64,000 nucleotides of DNA, taken from contig JBFGEG010000003.1 in assembly GCA_041580235.1 (NCBI GenBank), forward strand, positions 1 to 64,000, given 5' to 3'. Positions 1 through 10,068 of this stretch are shown one piece after another; position 1 is the stretch's first letter; every line of letters begins with the position of its first letter. Origin of the DNA: JADFOJ01 sp041580235 (lineage in GTDB: Bacteria > Planctomycetota > Phycisphaerae > Phycisphaerales > SM1A02). Under the pieces are notes generated by a model that was given only the letters and a program-made list of their open reading frames with translations, did not search any database and was not told where the DNA came from. The position numbers were made by a program, and so were the translations under genes.

Positions 1-154
1 GCCGTGGCTTGCCGGCACCGCGCTGGTGGGCGCGGTGCGCACCCACGGTGACCAGCGGGCCGTGGAGACGGGTCCGTACGCGTCGCTGCCGTGGCGGCGG
101 GATCCCGGCCGCGCGGTGATCGATCTGCGGTCGTGGGATGAGGTGGGCCAGTGA
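1..154 (+). CDS. C-terminal end of an unidentified protein (cut by window edge)
   Basis: An open frame runs from base 2 to a TGA at 152-154 and gives about 50 residues ending in RSWDEVGQ. There is no start because the gene begins before the window. Its codon use looks like that of neighbouring genes, with G or C in third positions. No motif was recognised, so no function is proposed. It converges on the minus-strand barrel protein, leaving about 50 bases between the two stop codons. Confidence 0.5.
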   Translation, partial: PWLAGTALVGAVRTHGDQRAVETGPYASLPWRRDPGRAVIDLRSWDEVGQ

Positions 155-207
155 GCCGGACAAGAGTGAACGGCCAACGGCGAGGTGCGTCGCGGCAAGA
201 GGCGGGG

Positions 208-1164
208 TCAGAAGTTGACCCGCAGCGCCAACGCGACGGTGGGGGCCGGCTCGTGGTCCTCACGCGTCAAGGGCCGGCCGTTGAGGTCGTCTACCTTGAA
301 GCGGCCGCCCACGACGAAGCCGCCGTAGAGATCGATCTCGAAGTTCTCGTTGAAGCGGTATGAGATGCGGGCCCAGAACGGCACGCTCGTGTCCTCCCCG
401 ACGCCGTTGGGTGCGAACCCGGTGGGGCCGAGACGAAACCGCCGGTACTCGTACCGGAAGCCGGCGCCGAACTCAAAACCGCTGCCGATGTCGTAGATGA
501 ACTCGAGCCCGGTATAGGCGAGACCCACCGGCCCGGCCACGGACGAGACCTTCATCTGATCATTGATCGTCCAGTCCAGGATGAGGATCGGGTACACGAG
601 CAGGTCGTCCTTGAGCTGCGTCGAGATACCCAGCCCGCCGCCCCAGACGAGGTTCTTGCTCGAGATGAACATGATGCCGACGAAGCCGCCGCCGGTGACC
701 GCCTCGTCCCAGTCGGCGCTGCTCTCTCGCGACCCCATGACGAACGGCCCGAAGATCATGGCGATGTCGTTGGTCATCCACCACTCGATGCGGGCGTCGA
801 ACGCCAGGGTCTGAATGTCATCCCACGGATCCCCGTTGACGGGATCGAGTGTCGTGGCGCCGGCGAAGTCGTAGTTGTCGAAGAGGAACCGCAGGTTCAG
901 GTCCAGGCGGAAGTCCCTGGCGATGTCGGTGCGGGCCCTGATGGCGGCCGCGATCCGGTTCATCTCGACGGTGCCCGTGGTGTCGAGGTCGGTCTCGAAG
1001 ATGAACTGGTAGCCGGCGTCCACGGAGAACGTGAGGTCGCTGCCCGGCAGCGGCAGCTCCTCGACGTCGCCGATCGGGTCCTGGGCCCGGCAGGGCGTGT
1101 GGACCGCGCCGAGGCCGAGGGCCGCGGCGGCGAGGGCGAGAATGGATCCCTGCAAGCGTCTCAC
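208..1164 (-). CDS. predicted outer-membrane beta-barrel protein (DUF6268-like)
   Basis: About 318 residues. A signal peptide (hydrophobic ILALAAAALGLGAV, then a likely cut after PCRA) is followed by alternating short amphipathic strands rich in aromatic residues and glycine, such as VDAGYQFIFETD and FGAGFRYEYRRFRLG. The chain ends in ALALRVNF, and a C-terminal Phe is usual for barrels inserted by BAM. The family label DUF6268-like is from memory and is tentative. The start is GTG at 1164, because an AGGA lies about nine bases upstream and the signal peptide begins there; a TTG at 1203 would add thirteen polar residues. It follows the VWA protein on the same strand after about 100 bases, so it may have its own promoter. 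Its substrate, if it is a channel, is unknown. Confidence 0.7.
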   Translation of the reverse strand: MRRLQGSILALAAAALGLGAVHTPCRAQDPIGDVEELPLPGSDLTFSVDAGYQFIFETDLDTTGTVEMNRIAAAIRARTDIARDFRLDLNLRFLFDNYDFAGATTLDPVNGDPWDDIQTLAFDARIEWWMTNDIAMIFGPFVMGSRESSADWDEAVTGGGFVGIMFISSKNLVWGGGLGISTQLKDDLLVYPILILDWTINDQMKVSSVAGPVGLAYTGLEFIYDIGSGFEFGAGFRYEYRRFRLGPTGFAPNGVGEDTSVPFWARISYRFNENFEIDLYGGFVVGGRFKVDDLNGRPLTREDHEPAPTVALALRVNF

Positions 1165-1267
1165 ACGAATGCCCGTCCTATCGGTTTCGGGTGTTCGGGG
1201 CAATCACTTTTGTCCGATAGTGAAAGCCATGATCGATCGGGGCGGGCGGGGGGCTGGACCGCGGGGC

Positions 1268-3235
1268 TCATCCCCGCATCCGCAGGCAGTAGACGATCCA
1301 CTCCAGCACGAGCAGGCCGAGGGCGGCGACGGCCAGTCCCGGCCAGAGCTCGAGGGGGGCGGCCTCCCCGGGCGCGGCCGCCTCGGCCTCCTGGGCGTTG
1401 ACGACCAGCGATCGCCGTGGACGGATGTCCGACTCCGCGTCGCTGATCATGTTCACCGCGACCCGGTCCATCGGGGGCACGGCACCGCGCACGGCATAGA
1501 GACCCACGCGTCGCAGCGTCGGCAGCGCCACCTCCTCCCCCGGCTCGACGGGCACGGTCACGGCCAGCGGCCCCTTCACCGAGAGCTCGGTCGCGTCCGG
1601 CCGCGCCCGCACGATGATCGGATCGCCGGGCCTGAATGACAGGGCGGCCTCGCCGGCGGCGAGCATGAGGTAGTCCACCACGTTCTGAAGGAAGACCGTG
1701 ATGCTCACGTCCATCGGCCAGTTGCTGTCGGTGAGGCTGAAACCGACCAGCACGTGACGGGCCGGTCCCGCCGCCAGCACCGCGATCACCGGACCGTCGG
1801 GCCCCGTGGCCAGAGCCGTCCAGCCATCGGGAAGTTCGAAGCCGCCGACCCCCGTGTACACCAGGGCGTCGAGCGAGACGTGCCGCATGATCGGATGCAG
1901 ACGGTCCCAGCTGAGCACGCGGGCCGCGCGGCGCCCCGGCGGGCGAGCGGACACCCCCTGCCCGGCCGCGCCGAACGTGAGCGTCGGCACGGAGCCGGGG
2001 TCACGCGGCGCCACCCGATCGAAGACGATCAGGTCGAGCTCGTCGTCGGCCCAGGGCCAATCGAGATCGACGACCGATCCCGGCTCCGCGCCGGCGGGCA
2101 GCACGGCCAGCCGCTGCGGCTCCATCGCCTCCAGCAGCCCCAAGAGGAACCGGTCAGGTGCGGGACCCGCGTGGATGAGGCCGACACGCGGCGCCACCGG
2201 CGGGCGCAGGACCAGGGCCGCGGTGTTGTCGGCGGACAGGTCATCGCGGTGACCGCAGGTGAGCGTGAGGACGGCCGCGGCGGGGATCTCGACCGACGAC
2301 GTGAAGGCGGCCTCGCCGAGCCCGTCAGGCCCCGCCGCGGGTATCCGCGCCGGCTTGATGTCCACGGGCTCGCCGTCGACGCGGAGGGTGACGGTCGTCT
2401 CGACGGGCTGCCCGCCGGCGTTGACCAGTCGGGCAAAGACCAGCACCCGTCCCGGCTGCTGGTAGTCGCGGCGGGCGCTGAAGGCGGCAATGCCGACGTT
2501 GTTGACGGGTGACCCCGCCTCCGGCCCCACCCCGACGAAGCGGAGGTTGCCCGCCCGGAGGCTGAAGCCCCCCGCCGACGAGGTCGCGGCGGGCTCCCCC
2601 ACGCCGCCGTCGGAAATGAGCAGGACATCGGGCGGTGGCTGGTCGGTCGTCTCGTCGCGCCGCGCGAACGCGCCGGTCAGGTTCAGGGCGGCGTCGAGGT
2701 CGGCCCGCTCGTCGGTGGGCTCGATCGAGTCGATCGCCTCCAGCAGCAGCCGCCGGTTGGACTCGAAGCCGGTGATGACCTGGGCGGAGGAGGCGAAGGC
2801 GACGACCATGAGCTCGGCCGGCTCGCTGCGGCGCCCGAGCCGCTCCACGACCTGCCGGGCCGCGTCAAGGGCCGCGTCCAGCCGGCGCCGCGTCCCGCGC
2901 TCGGGATCGACGCCGCCCGCTTCGAGGGCGTTCATCGACGCGCTGCGGTCGATGAGAAGGACCACGCGGCTCGCCGAGGTCGGCGCCTGAAGCACGGGGC
3001 GGGACAGGGCGGCGATCAACGTCGCCAGCAGCAGCAGCTGCAACGCCAGCAGCAGAGAGCGGCGCAGACGCTGAAAGGGGACATTGGCCTGGAGGTCCTC
3101 CGTCGACGCGTGCCACAGCATGGTGCTCGCCATGCGGAGCGTCTGGCGGCGCAGCTTCAGCACGTAAAGCAGAATCAGCAGCGGCACCGTGATCACGGCC
3201 GCGACGAGCGCCCACCATGGGTTCAGCAGGGACAC
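1268..3235 (-). CDS. BatA-type membrane protein with von Willebrand factor A domain
   Basis: 655 residues. Two membrane helices near residues 8-26 and 60-78 form the BatA-like N-terminus. A VWA domain follows, with the metal-binding DxSxS motif as D96, S98 and S100 (LLIDRSASM). A long periplasmic region comes next, and a last helix near the C-terminus (LAVAALGLLVLEWIVYCL) ends in a short cytoplasmic tail. The start is GTG. The gene lies 56 bases behind the MoxR ATPase and is probably co-transcribed with it. MoxR/VWA pairs act as chaperone-like machines on cell-envelope or metalloprotein targets. The DUF58 gene that usually sits between such genes is absent, and the target is not shown by the sequence. 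Confidence 0.85.
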   Translation of the reverse strand: MSLLNPWWALVAAVITVPLLILLYVLKLRRQTLRMASTMLWHASTEDLQANVPFQRLRRSLLLALQLLLLATLIAALSRPVLQAPTSASRVVLLIDRSASMNALEAGGVDPERGTRRRLDAALDAARQVVERLGRRSEPAELMVVAFASSAQVITGFESNRRLLLEAIDSIEPTDERADLDAALNLTGAFARRDETTDQPPPDVLLISDGGVGEPAATSSAGGFSLRAGNLRFVGVGPEAGSPVNNVGIAAFSARRDYQQPGRVLVFARLVNAGGQPVETTVTLRVDGEPVDIKPARIPAAGPDGLGEAAFTSSVEIPAAAVLTLTCGHRDDLSADNTAALVLRPPVAPRVGLIHAGPAPDRFLLGLLEAMEPQRLAVLPAGAEPGSVVDLDWPWADDELDLIVFDRVAPRDPGSVPTLTFGAAGQGVSARPPGRRAARVLSWDRLHPIMRHVSLDALVYTGVGGFELPDGWTALATGPDGPVIAVLAAGPARHVLVGFSLTDSNWPMDVSITVFLQNVVDYLMLAAGEAALSFRPGDPIIVRARPDATELSVKGPLAVTVPVEPGEEVALPTLRRVGLYAVRGAVPPMDRVAVNMISDAESDIRPRRSLVVNAQEAEAAAPGEAAPLELWPGLAVAALGLLVLEWIVYCLRMRG

Positions 3236-3291
3236 GTTGAATGACCGGGTGGCCGGAGACTCCGGGTTTGATGGCTCAAAACCGAAATGTC

Positions 3292-4305
<1,014 letters not shown>

Positions 4306-4487
4306 GGGGATCTCCGGATGCGGTTGGAGAGCATCCTATCGCATCCCTTTCGGTTTCTCAGGACCGGCTTCATTTCGAGGTGGTATTGGGTAGCGCCGTC
4401 GATTAGCGTGTCGGCAGGTCACCGGGCGTCCCCATCATCCCGCCCGGAGGCCCGGCCCGAAAATCGCCACATGCAAGGGACCATCAG
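4306..4487. promoter_or_regulatory. divergent intergenic region between the MoxR gene and a secreted-protein gene
   Basis: These 182 bases separate two start codons and must carry promoters for both sides. A GATAGG-like -10 on the minus strand is near 4340. On the plus strand AAGGGA lies seven bases before the ATG at 4488. No strong palindrome was found. Confidence 0.4.
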
Positions 4488-5303
4488 ATGACCATACGAA
4501 ACCTCGCATCCGTGCTCAGTGCTCCGCTGCTGGTCGCCGGGGCCACGGCGGCCGACACGTTCACCGACACCTTTGAAGCCAGCCAGAACAGTGCCGGCTG
4601 GACGATCAACGGCAATCCCAACATCGATGATCCCGGAGGCAACCCCGGCGGCTGGCTGCACAACCCCCTCGCCGACACACCCTTCCCGGTCGTGCGATCG
4701 GACGTCAACGTGCCGTCGCGTTTCGTCGGCAACTACCGCGACCTGGGCGTGACGACGATCAGCTTCGACGCGCGGCTGCTGTGGCGGGACTGGGGCGATC
4801 CGGTCGGGTTCGAGATGTCGATCATGCTCTGGGACACCCACGGGACCTCCGACCCCAGCGACGACGACTACGCCTATTTCGTGGGTCCCAACGTTCCGTT
4901 GATGGGCCAAGGTTGGGTTCACTACGACTTCGACATCCCCAGCGATGACACCAGCGCGCTGCCGGCCGGCTGGAGCGGCGGCTACTTCGGGGACCCGGAG
5001 AACTTCCGACCCGGCGTGGACTGGAACGACGTGATCACGAGCGTCGACCAGGTGCAGATCTCCTGGCTCCACCCGGCGTTCTTTGCGATCTTCGCCCAAT
5101 GGGACGTCGGGATGGACAACATCTCGATCACCACCGTCGACGCGCCCTGCGTCGGCGATTACGACGGTGACGGCGAGATCGGGATCGAGGACTTTCTGTT
5201 CGTGCTCGGCAGCTGGGGCACGCCCGCCGCCGACATCGACGGCGACGGCGACACGGGGATCGCGGAGTTTCTGAATGTCCTGGGCAACTGGGGACCGTGC
5301 TAG
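4488..5303 (+). CDS. secreted protein with C-terminal GC-type dockerin repeats
   Basis: 271 residues. A short signal peptide (LSAPLLVAGATAADT) is followed by a beta-rich region of unknown fold, with many Trp and Asp residues and a phrase like TFTDTFE that often begins carbohydrate-binding or laminin-G-like jelly rolls. From about residue 217 there are two calcium-loop repeats, DYDGDGEIGIEDFLFVLGSW and DIDGDGDTGIAEFLNVLGNW, bounded by Cys (APCVG at the start, GPC at the end). Such tails are typical of Phycisphaerae and are thought to act in sorting or surface attachment; no cohesin is seen here. AAGGGA seven bases upstream supports the start. The dispersed-repeat region begins shortly downstream. 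Confidence 0.85.
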   Translation: MTIRNLASVLSAPLLVAGATAADTFTDTFEASQNSAGWTINGNPNIDDPGGNPGGWLHNPLADTPFPVVRSDVNVPSRFVGNYRDLGVTTISFDARLLWRDWGDPVGFEMSIMLWDTHGTSDPSDDDYAYFVGPNVPLMGQGWVHYDFDIPSDDTSALPAGWSGGYFGDPENFRPGVDWNDVITSVDQVQISWLHPAFFAIFAQWDVGMDNISITTVDAPCVGDYDGDGEIGIEDFLFVLGSWGTPAADIDGDGDTGIAEFLNVLGNWGPC

Positions 5304-5343
5304 CGGGACGCACGAACGCAGGAAGAGGCGACCGCCGCGCAGA

Positions 5344-5545
5344 ACCCGGTTCCAGGGACGCCGGGTAATCCTGAGCGAAGCGAGGGCTCAATTGTGAGGC
5401 AGGACGCCGAACAATTGACATGACTCATCCGCGGCAAGGATGCCGCGGTTGGGCGGGCAGGATGCCCGCAGCAGACTGACAAACACACATCGCGCAGGCC
5501 GCGGTTGGACCGGCAGGATGCCGACAGCAGTTCCGAGAACCGTCC
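5344..5545 (+). repeat. dispersed intergenic repeat, locus A
   Basis: The first module (5344-5390) is 47 bases long and matches locus B (9267-9313) at all but three positions. A second module follows as GCAGGATGCCCGCAGCAGAC (5458-5477), which matches locus D in reverse. A third holds CCGCGGTTGGACCGGCAGGA, matching loci C and E in reverse. It fills the 250-base gap between the ends of two convergent genes. It has no coding pattern of its own. Confidence 0.75.
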
Positions 5546-5557
5546 GCAGCGCAGCCC

Positions 5558-6307
5558 TTACTGGCGCCGAGCTGCCAGGGCGCCGCCGCCGGCCGCCGGC
5601 TCGGCGATCTCGATGAGGACCGGCCGCACGCACGCGGTGTAGCCGGCCCAGATGAACAACAGCCCGACGAACTCGGCGATGTAGAGTGCCTCGACCATGC
5701 CCGCCTTGGCCATGCCGCCGCCGATGCCCGGCAGCAGCGCGCCAAAGGCGATGAGGCTGTTGCCCAGTGCCCGGTTGCCGGCACCGGTCTTCGCCGCGAA
5801 GCGAAAGGCGCTGTAGATCGCGCCGCCGACCAGGAAGAACGCCGCGTAGCCGTTGAGCAGTGGGGTCATCGCCCGCACCCACGGCCACGCGAGAACGGAT
5901 CCGCTGGGCTTGTGAACCTGAAGGGCCTCGACGTTGACCGGCGACAGGATGACCAGCACCGCCATCAGAAGCATGTAGGGGACGGTCACGGCCGTCAGCA
6001 GGTGAGCCGTGCGTCGGGGCAGCAGCAGGTACACCGTCCCCTGGGCCAACGGGTAGCCGCCCAGGAGGGCACCGGCGATGTACCAGGCCTTCGTGAGCGC
6101 GATGGTGTTGCCGGCCAGGGTGATCGTGGCCTCCAGTGCCGTCCCCAGCCCGTAGGCGAAGACACCCGCCGCCCACCACAGCAGATGCGGCCCGGAGCGC
6201 CGAACAACGTACCGGTGCACGAGGATCGCGAAGAACGCGGCCGAGAGGACCGTGGTCGCAATCGGCAGATAGTGAACGGCCTGGGCCTGCGCAACGATGT
6301 GCATCAT
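5558..6307 (-). CDS. integral membrane protein, about seven helices, function unknown
   Basis: 249 residues with about seven hydrophobic stretches, the first at LPIATTVLSAAFFAILV and the last at FVGLLFIWAGYTACV. The tail is soluble and Ala/Arg rich. The overall form recalls seven-helix sensor or rhodopsin-like folds, but there is no lysine or histidine motif that would allow a name. Its ATG at 6307 overlaps the TGA of the upstream pilin-like gene by four bases, so the two are translationally coupled and probably work together. An ATG at 6304 is an equal alternative start. Confidence 0.75.
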   Translation of the reverse strand: MMHIVAQAQAVHYLPIATTVLSAAFFAILVHRYVVRRSGPHLLWWAAGVFAYGLGTALEATITLAGNTIALTKAWYIAGALLGGYPLAQGTVYLLLPRRTAHLLTAVTVPYMLLMAVLVILSPVNVEALQVHKPSGSVLAWPWVRAMTPLLNGYAAFFLVGGAIYSAFRFAAKTGAGNRALGNSLIAFGALLPGIGGGMAKAGMVEALYIAEFVGLLFIWAGYTACVRPVLIEIAEPAAGGGALAARRQ

Positions 6308-7194
6308 GGCGGTGAGAACGTCCAGTCGGGCCTGGTCGCCTTGTCACACCAGTTTCGCATGTCCTGCATCTGGCCCTCGTCGTAGGCATGCGCGGAGCCG
6401 TCCAGCAGCCCGACGACCGCCCGATTGGAGTGGTGCCGCAGGGATACGTGGCCGAACTCCGCTGGGTCGGCGAGCGCGTTGAAGCTCGACGCCCACTGGC
6501 GCTCGTTGAGATAGGGAGGATTGATACGGAAGTAGCCCTCGACCGCCGTTCGGCCGTCGGGCAGATCGTGCTGCCAGCTGCGAGCCGATCCGAAGACGAT
6601 GAGCCGGGCGGGGTTCCTCACCTCTGACAGTCTCGAAACGAACAGCTTGCCGAAGTACTTCTGGAACAGGTCGCTGGCGAGGCCACCGTCCTGGTAGTCG
6701 CCACCCACGAACGTCGCGTTGATACCCAGCGAAGGGTAGAGGCTCGCGAGGTAGTGGTAGTCGTCGGAGTTCGGCTGCGCTTCGAGCTCCTGCAGAACCC
6801 ATCGATCGAGGTACATGCTGCGCAGGTTGTGGCCAAGGTAGCCCGCCAGCCGCCACGGGTATCGCGCGGCCAGGATGCCCAGGCCCGACAGCTCGTTGCC
6901 CGCCTCATCGAAGACGGGAAGGGTCTGCCCGCCGACGAAGTAGTACCCCGGCATCAGGGCGGCCCGGTGGTCGTAGGAGTAGGAGCCGTACGCCACCATG
7001 AGCTGGCGGGCCGCGGAGAGTTCGCGGGCCATGGCACCGGATCGCTGGACCGTGCGTATGGACACCAGGACGATGCCGAGGATCACCGCAATGATCGCGA
7101 TGACCACCAGCAGCTCGATGAGCGTGAAGCCGGAGGGCCGCGTCCGTCGGTTGTCGGCCGCGCGTTTCGTCAGCGTGAGGCGTGCTCTTCCCAT
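6304..7194 (-). CDS. pilin-like protein with prepilin N-terminal methylation motif
   Basis: About 296 residues. The type IV prepilin peptidase site is clear: basic leader, then SG/FTLIELLVVIAIIAVIL with Glu at +5. Near the C-terminus HHSNRAVVGLLDGSAHA has the H-x9-DG form seen in many planctomycete pilin-like proteins. Between them is a globular region. The start chosen is ATG 7194 with GAGG seven bases upstream; GTG 7218 is less likely. A TTGAAA/TAGCGT pair with 17-base spacing lies upstream on the minus strand. It is coupled to the seven-helix protein. These proteins may be secreted pseudopilins rather than true pilus subunits. Confidence 0.85.
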   Translation of the reverse strand: MGRARLTLTKRAADNRRTRPSGFTLIELLVVIAIIAVILGIVLVSIRTVQRSGAMARELSAARQLMVAYGSYSYDHRAALMPGYYFVGGQTLPVFDEAGNELSGLGILAARYPWRLAGYLGHNLRSMYLDRWVLQELEAQPNSDDYHYLASLYPSLGINATFVGGDYQDGGLASDLFQKYFGKLFVSRLSEVRNPARLIVFGSARSWQHDLPDGRTAVEGYFRINPPYLNERQWASSFNALADPAEFGHVSLRHHSNRAVVGLLDGSAHAYDEGQMQDMRNWCDKATRPDWTFSPP

Positions 7195-7357
7195 CAAAGG
7201 CCTCAGATTCTCCACCACCTTTCAGGAGCTTACGCTAGACTAGTTGCGACCCAGTTTCAATAGTCCGGTTTTCCCATATCGGGACCCGGACGTTTGGCCA
7301 ATAATGCCTCGCGGTCGTCCCACGCCCCGGACCGCATGGTGTGTTGAAAGGGATCTC
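7195..7357. promoter_or_regulatory. divergent promoter region between pilin-like and dockerin genes
   Basis: On the minus strand TTGAAA (about 7255-7260) and TAGCGT are spaced by 17 bases and could serve the pilin-like gene. On the plus strand AAAGGG ends five bases before the GTG at 7358. The region is lower in G+C than its surroundings. Confidence 0.4.
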
Positions 7358-8494
7358 GTGAATCGCATCTCCCTGCCGGGCAGAATCTTGCTGTTTGGGG
7401 CGATTCTCGTCTTGGCGCGGAGCTCCGGTGCGCAGCCGATCGACGTGCACTTCTGCTGGCCGACGCTCGACCGTTGGATGTACCCGTACAACACCGAAAA
7501 CGGCTGCCAGCCGGACATTGCGGTGTTCGGGGGCCTGACCACCGACGGCGTCTTCGATCCCATGTTCGACAACCGCGACGCCCAGATGCTGATCGGTTTC
7601 AACACCTCTGTGCCCGAGCCGGCGCCGGAGCTGTGCCCGGTCTCGCTTCCTGAACCGTGCGATCCGTCCGTCACCCCCGTCGCGGCCGGTCAGGGGCCGG
7701 ACAATTACTACGTGACGTGGGCGAGGGTCACGGTGACGGTCTTGAGCGACCTGACGTTCGCCTACGATCCGACCCCGGATCCGTGGCAGAGCTGGCTGCC
7801 CCCCGCAGACCCTGACTACGTGCCCGACCCGGACCCGGGTCGTCCCGTCGAGCTCTTCGGTACGGCCTTCCGCCATGGCTGGAGCGCGTCGACGTTTCCC
7901 GAAAACGGGCCATACTGCGACAACTGCAACTGCTTTCCCCCCAACATCTGCAAGATGACACGCAGCGCCTTTCCGACCGATGCCGCGACCTGTGGCGTCC
8001 GGGACATCTCCAACAACGTCGACGACCGGTTTGATGCCGTTCCGTTTGCCGTCGGTGTCAATGACACGCTGACGCCGGGCCAGCTCGTGCCGAAGGAGAC
8101 CGAGCTGACGTTCGACATTCAAATCGGCGACGACTGCATTCAGGACTACCTGCAGGCCAGCCTCGACGAGGGGATGCTGGACTTCGTGATCGCATCGATC
8201 TTTCCCGCCGAGCAGCAGCAGGAAGGCACCTATCCGAAGTTCTTCTCCAAGGAGAACCTTCTGGTGGTGGCCGGCTTCGTCGAGGCGACGCGGCTCGACA
8301 TGACCGTGCTTCCGGGCCCTCACGGCGACATCGACGGCGATGGGGTCGTGGGCATCGATGACTTCCTCGCCATCCTGGGGTTGTGGGGGCCCTGCGACGA
8401 GCCGTGCCCGCCCACCTGTCTCGGCGATCTCGACGGTGATTGCCAGATCGGCATCACCGACTTTCTCATCGTGATCGGTAACTGGACCCTGTAG
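7358..8494 (+). CDS. secreted protein with C-terminal GC-type dockerin repeats
   Basis: 378 residues from GTG 7358. AAAGGG just upstream and an ideal signal peptide (ILLFGAILVLARSSGA, cut before QPID) decide the start; an in-frame ATG at 7244 would bury the signal behind 38 residues. The body is about 300 residues with several Cys pairs (CDNCNCFPPNIC) and no recognised domain. The tail has two calcium-loop repeats, DIDGDGVVGIDDFLAILGLW and DLDGDCQIGITDFLIVIGNW; the second loop has a Cys in place of a Gly. The secreted protein is probably disulphide-bonded. Its binding target is unknown. Confidence 0.85.
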   Translation: MNRISLPGRILLFGAILVLARSSGAQPIDVHFCWPTLDRWMYPYNTENGCQPDIAVFGGLTTDGVFDPMFDNRDAQMLIGFNTSVPEPAPELCPVSLPEPCDPSVTPVAAGQGPDNYYVTWARVTVTVLSDLTFAYDPTPDPWQSWLPPADPDYVPDPDPGRPVELFGTAFRHGWSASTFPENGPYCDNCNCFPPNICKMTRSAFPTDAATCGVRDISNNVDDRFDAVPFAVGVNDTLTPGQLVPKETELTFDIQIGDDCIQDYLQASLDEGMLDFVIASIFPAEQQQEGTYPKFFSKENLLVVAGFVEATRLDMTVLPGPHGDIDGDGVVGIDDFLAILGLWGPCDEPCPPTCLGDLDGDCQIGITDFLIVIGNWTL

Positions 8495-8548
8495 CCGCCT
8501 CGACGCGGCCCCATCACGAAGAGAGAGAGGGAAAGGAACTCTTCCAAC

Positions 8549-9229
8549 ATGCTGGGAGTGGAGAAGGGGCGTCTGCTCATGACGCTGTCAATCGCTTTCG
8601 TCTGCGCCGGCGCCGCCGGCGCCGCGACGGTGCCGTTCACCGAAGATTTCGACTCGGGTCCCGCTGACTGGCGGGACAACCTCGGCGGGCTGCCCGCCTG
8701 GGTCCCGTCGGGGGGACGTGACGGCAGCGCGTACGTGACCGCAAGCTATCTCGTGCCTGATCAGCTTCCGACGTTCGGTGAGATCATGTTCCGGGCCCAG
8801 GACGAGTTCGGCAGCAGCGGCAACAATTTCTTCGGCAACTGGATCGCCGATGGCGTCAAGGAGTTCAGCTACTGGGTGCGTCACGACGCGCCGGGCCCGC
8901 TCGACGTCTTCGTCCGCCTCGCCTCGCCGGTCAACTTCCCGGGGGCCGTGGGAATCAACTTCGCACCGGTGCTGCCGGGTGTGTGGACGCAGCTGGTGGT
9001 GCCGATCTCGTCGACCAGCCCCAATATCATTCTGGAGGGCGGGACGTACGCGGACGTCTTCTCCAACATCGGCCACGTGCAGATCGGCATTGTCAAGCCC
9101 GTTGAGTACATCGGCTTCACGATCACCGTCGACCTCGACAAGGTCTCGATCACTCCGGCGCCCGGTGGGCTGGCGCTGCTGGCGTTCGGCGCACTCGGCG
9201 TTCGCCGCCGCCGGCGAGAAAGCTCTTAG
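8549..9229 (+). CDS. secreted protein with PEP-CTERM-like sorting tail
   Basis: 226 residues. A signal peptide (LSIAFVCAGAAGAAT) leads to a jelly-roll-like region that opens with VPFTEDFDSGPADW, a common start for laminin-G-like carbohydrate-binding domains. The end has PAPGGLALLAFGALGVRRRRRESS-like order: a Pro motif, a hydrophobic helix, then an Arg cluster. This is the three-part pattern of PEP-CTERM/exosortase substrates, although here the motif reads APGGL rather than PEP. An AAAGGA lies about 13 bases before the ATG; ATG 8579 is an alternative start. It is 54 bases behind the dockerin gene and may share its transcript. Confidence 0.75.
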   Translation: MLGVEKGRLLMTLSIAFVCAGAAGAATVPFTEDFDSGPADWRDNLGGLPAWVPSGGRDGSAYVTASYLVPDQLPTFGEIMFRAQDEFGSSGNNFFGNWIADGVKEFSYWVRHDAPGPLDVFVRLASPVNFPGAVGINFAPVLPGVWTQLVVPISSTSPNIILEGGTYADVFSNIGHVQIGIVKPVEYIGFTITVDLDKVSITPAPGGLALLAFGALGVRRRRRESS

Positions 9230-9266
9230 CCGTCAACCACGAGGGAAGCGGCCGCGCCGACGCAGC

Positions 9267-9398
9267 ACCCGGTTCCAGGGACGCCGGGTCATCCCGAGCG
9301 AAGCAAGGGCTCAGTTCCGAGGCTGAGGGCCAGGCCGCGGCATGGATGCCGCGTTTGAGCCGGCAGGACGCCGAGGGCAGTACGAGAGACACCCGCTG
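9267..9398 (+). repeat. dispersed intergenic repeat, locus B
   Basis: Bases 9267-9313 match locus A module 1 with three differences. After it come CCGCGGCATGGATGCCGCG, a small hairpin, and GCCGGCAGGACGCCGAGGGCAG, which resembles the GGCAGGATGCCG part of locus A. It lies between the convergent stops of the PEP-CTERM-like and heme oxygenase genes. Confidence 0.75.
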
Positions 9399-9403
9399 GG
9401 CAA

Positions 9404-10045
9404 CTACACCGACACAGGCTCGATCAGCTCGTCGCTGATGTCCGCCACGGACTGGAACATCAGCCTGGCCGAGTCGATGAGCGCGACCGCCTCCGCCTCG
9501 GAGAAGCCGACCGCGTCCATGTCCCGCTTGAAGGCGAGCCACCGCTCCTGCTGGAGGTCGCCGTGAGGGTCGAGGTACGACAGCCCCGGCCCCCGGTCGA
9601 GGCCCCACGCCTTGTGCAGAGCCCTGGCGATGAACTTCGAGCCGTTGGTGCTGCCCTCCAGCACGTAGAGCATGCCCAGAAGGGCCACCGGCGCGTCGCG
9701 GGCCGTCCGGCCGATCTCCCGCACGAGGGCGGCGGCGGCGGGCACGGCGGTCACTTCGTCGGGGTCCGCGCCGAGAAACGTGAGGTCCTGCTCGAGCTGT
9801 CCCTGACGCTCGTGGTAGTCGCGAACCACGGCCGCAAAGGCCGGGTGCCGGTCGGCGACGGTGTCGATCCTGTCCTCCAGCGCCCGGTGCACGAGATACA
9901 TCTGGCCGAGAAACGCCGTGTAAAGCCCCCTCGGCAACGTGCCCTTGACCAGCTTGCGTTGAAGCTCGCGGTCCTCGGCCATCCGGTGCAGGTCGTTGGT
10001 CGCCGACTTGAGGCGACCCATGATGTGCGTGGTCGTGTTGCCCAT
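9404..10045 (-). CDS. heme oxygenase (biliverdin-producing family)
   Basis: 213 residues, the usual length. It begins with a helix containing the candidate proximal haem ligand His in SATNDLHRMAEDREL. The distal-helix motif GSTNGSKFIARAL takes the place of the usual GSxLGG, a modest departure. Members open haem to biliverdin, CO and iron with electrons from a reductase; none is encoded nearby. The start is ATG 10045. Just upstream, and on the same strand, is a 35-residue membrane protein, and a Fur-like operator lies before that. This context fits iron release from haem under iron limitation. Confidence 0.85.
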   Translation of the reverse strand: MGNTTTHIMGRLKSATNDLHRMAEDRELQRKLVKGTLPRGLYTAFLGQMYLVHRALEDRIDTVADRHPAFAAVVRDYHERQGQLEQDLTFLGADPDEVTAVPAAAALVREIGRTARDAPVALLGMLYVLEGSTNGSKFIARALHKAWGLDRGPGLSYLDPHGDLQQERWLAFKRDMDAVGFSEAEAVALIDSARLMFQSVADISDELIEPVSV

Positions 10046-10068
10046 GCGCGTGCCCCGACTCGCCCCGG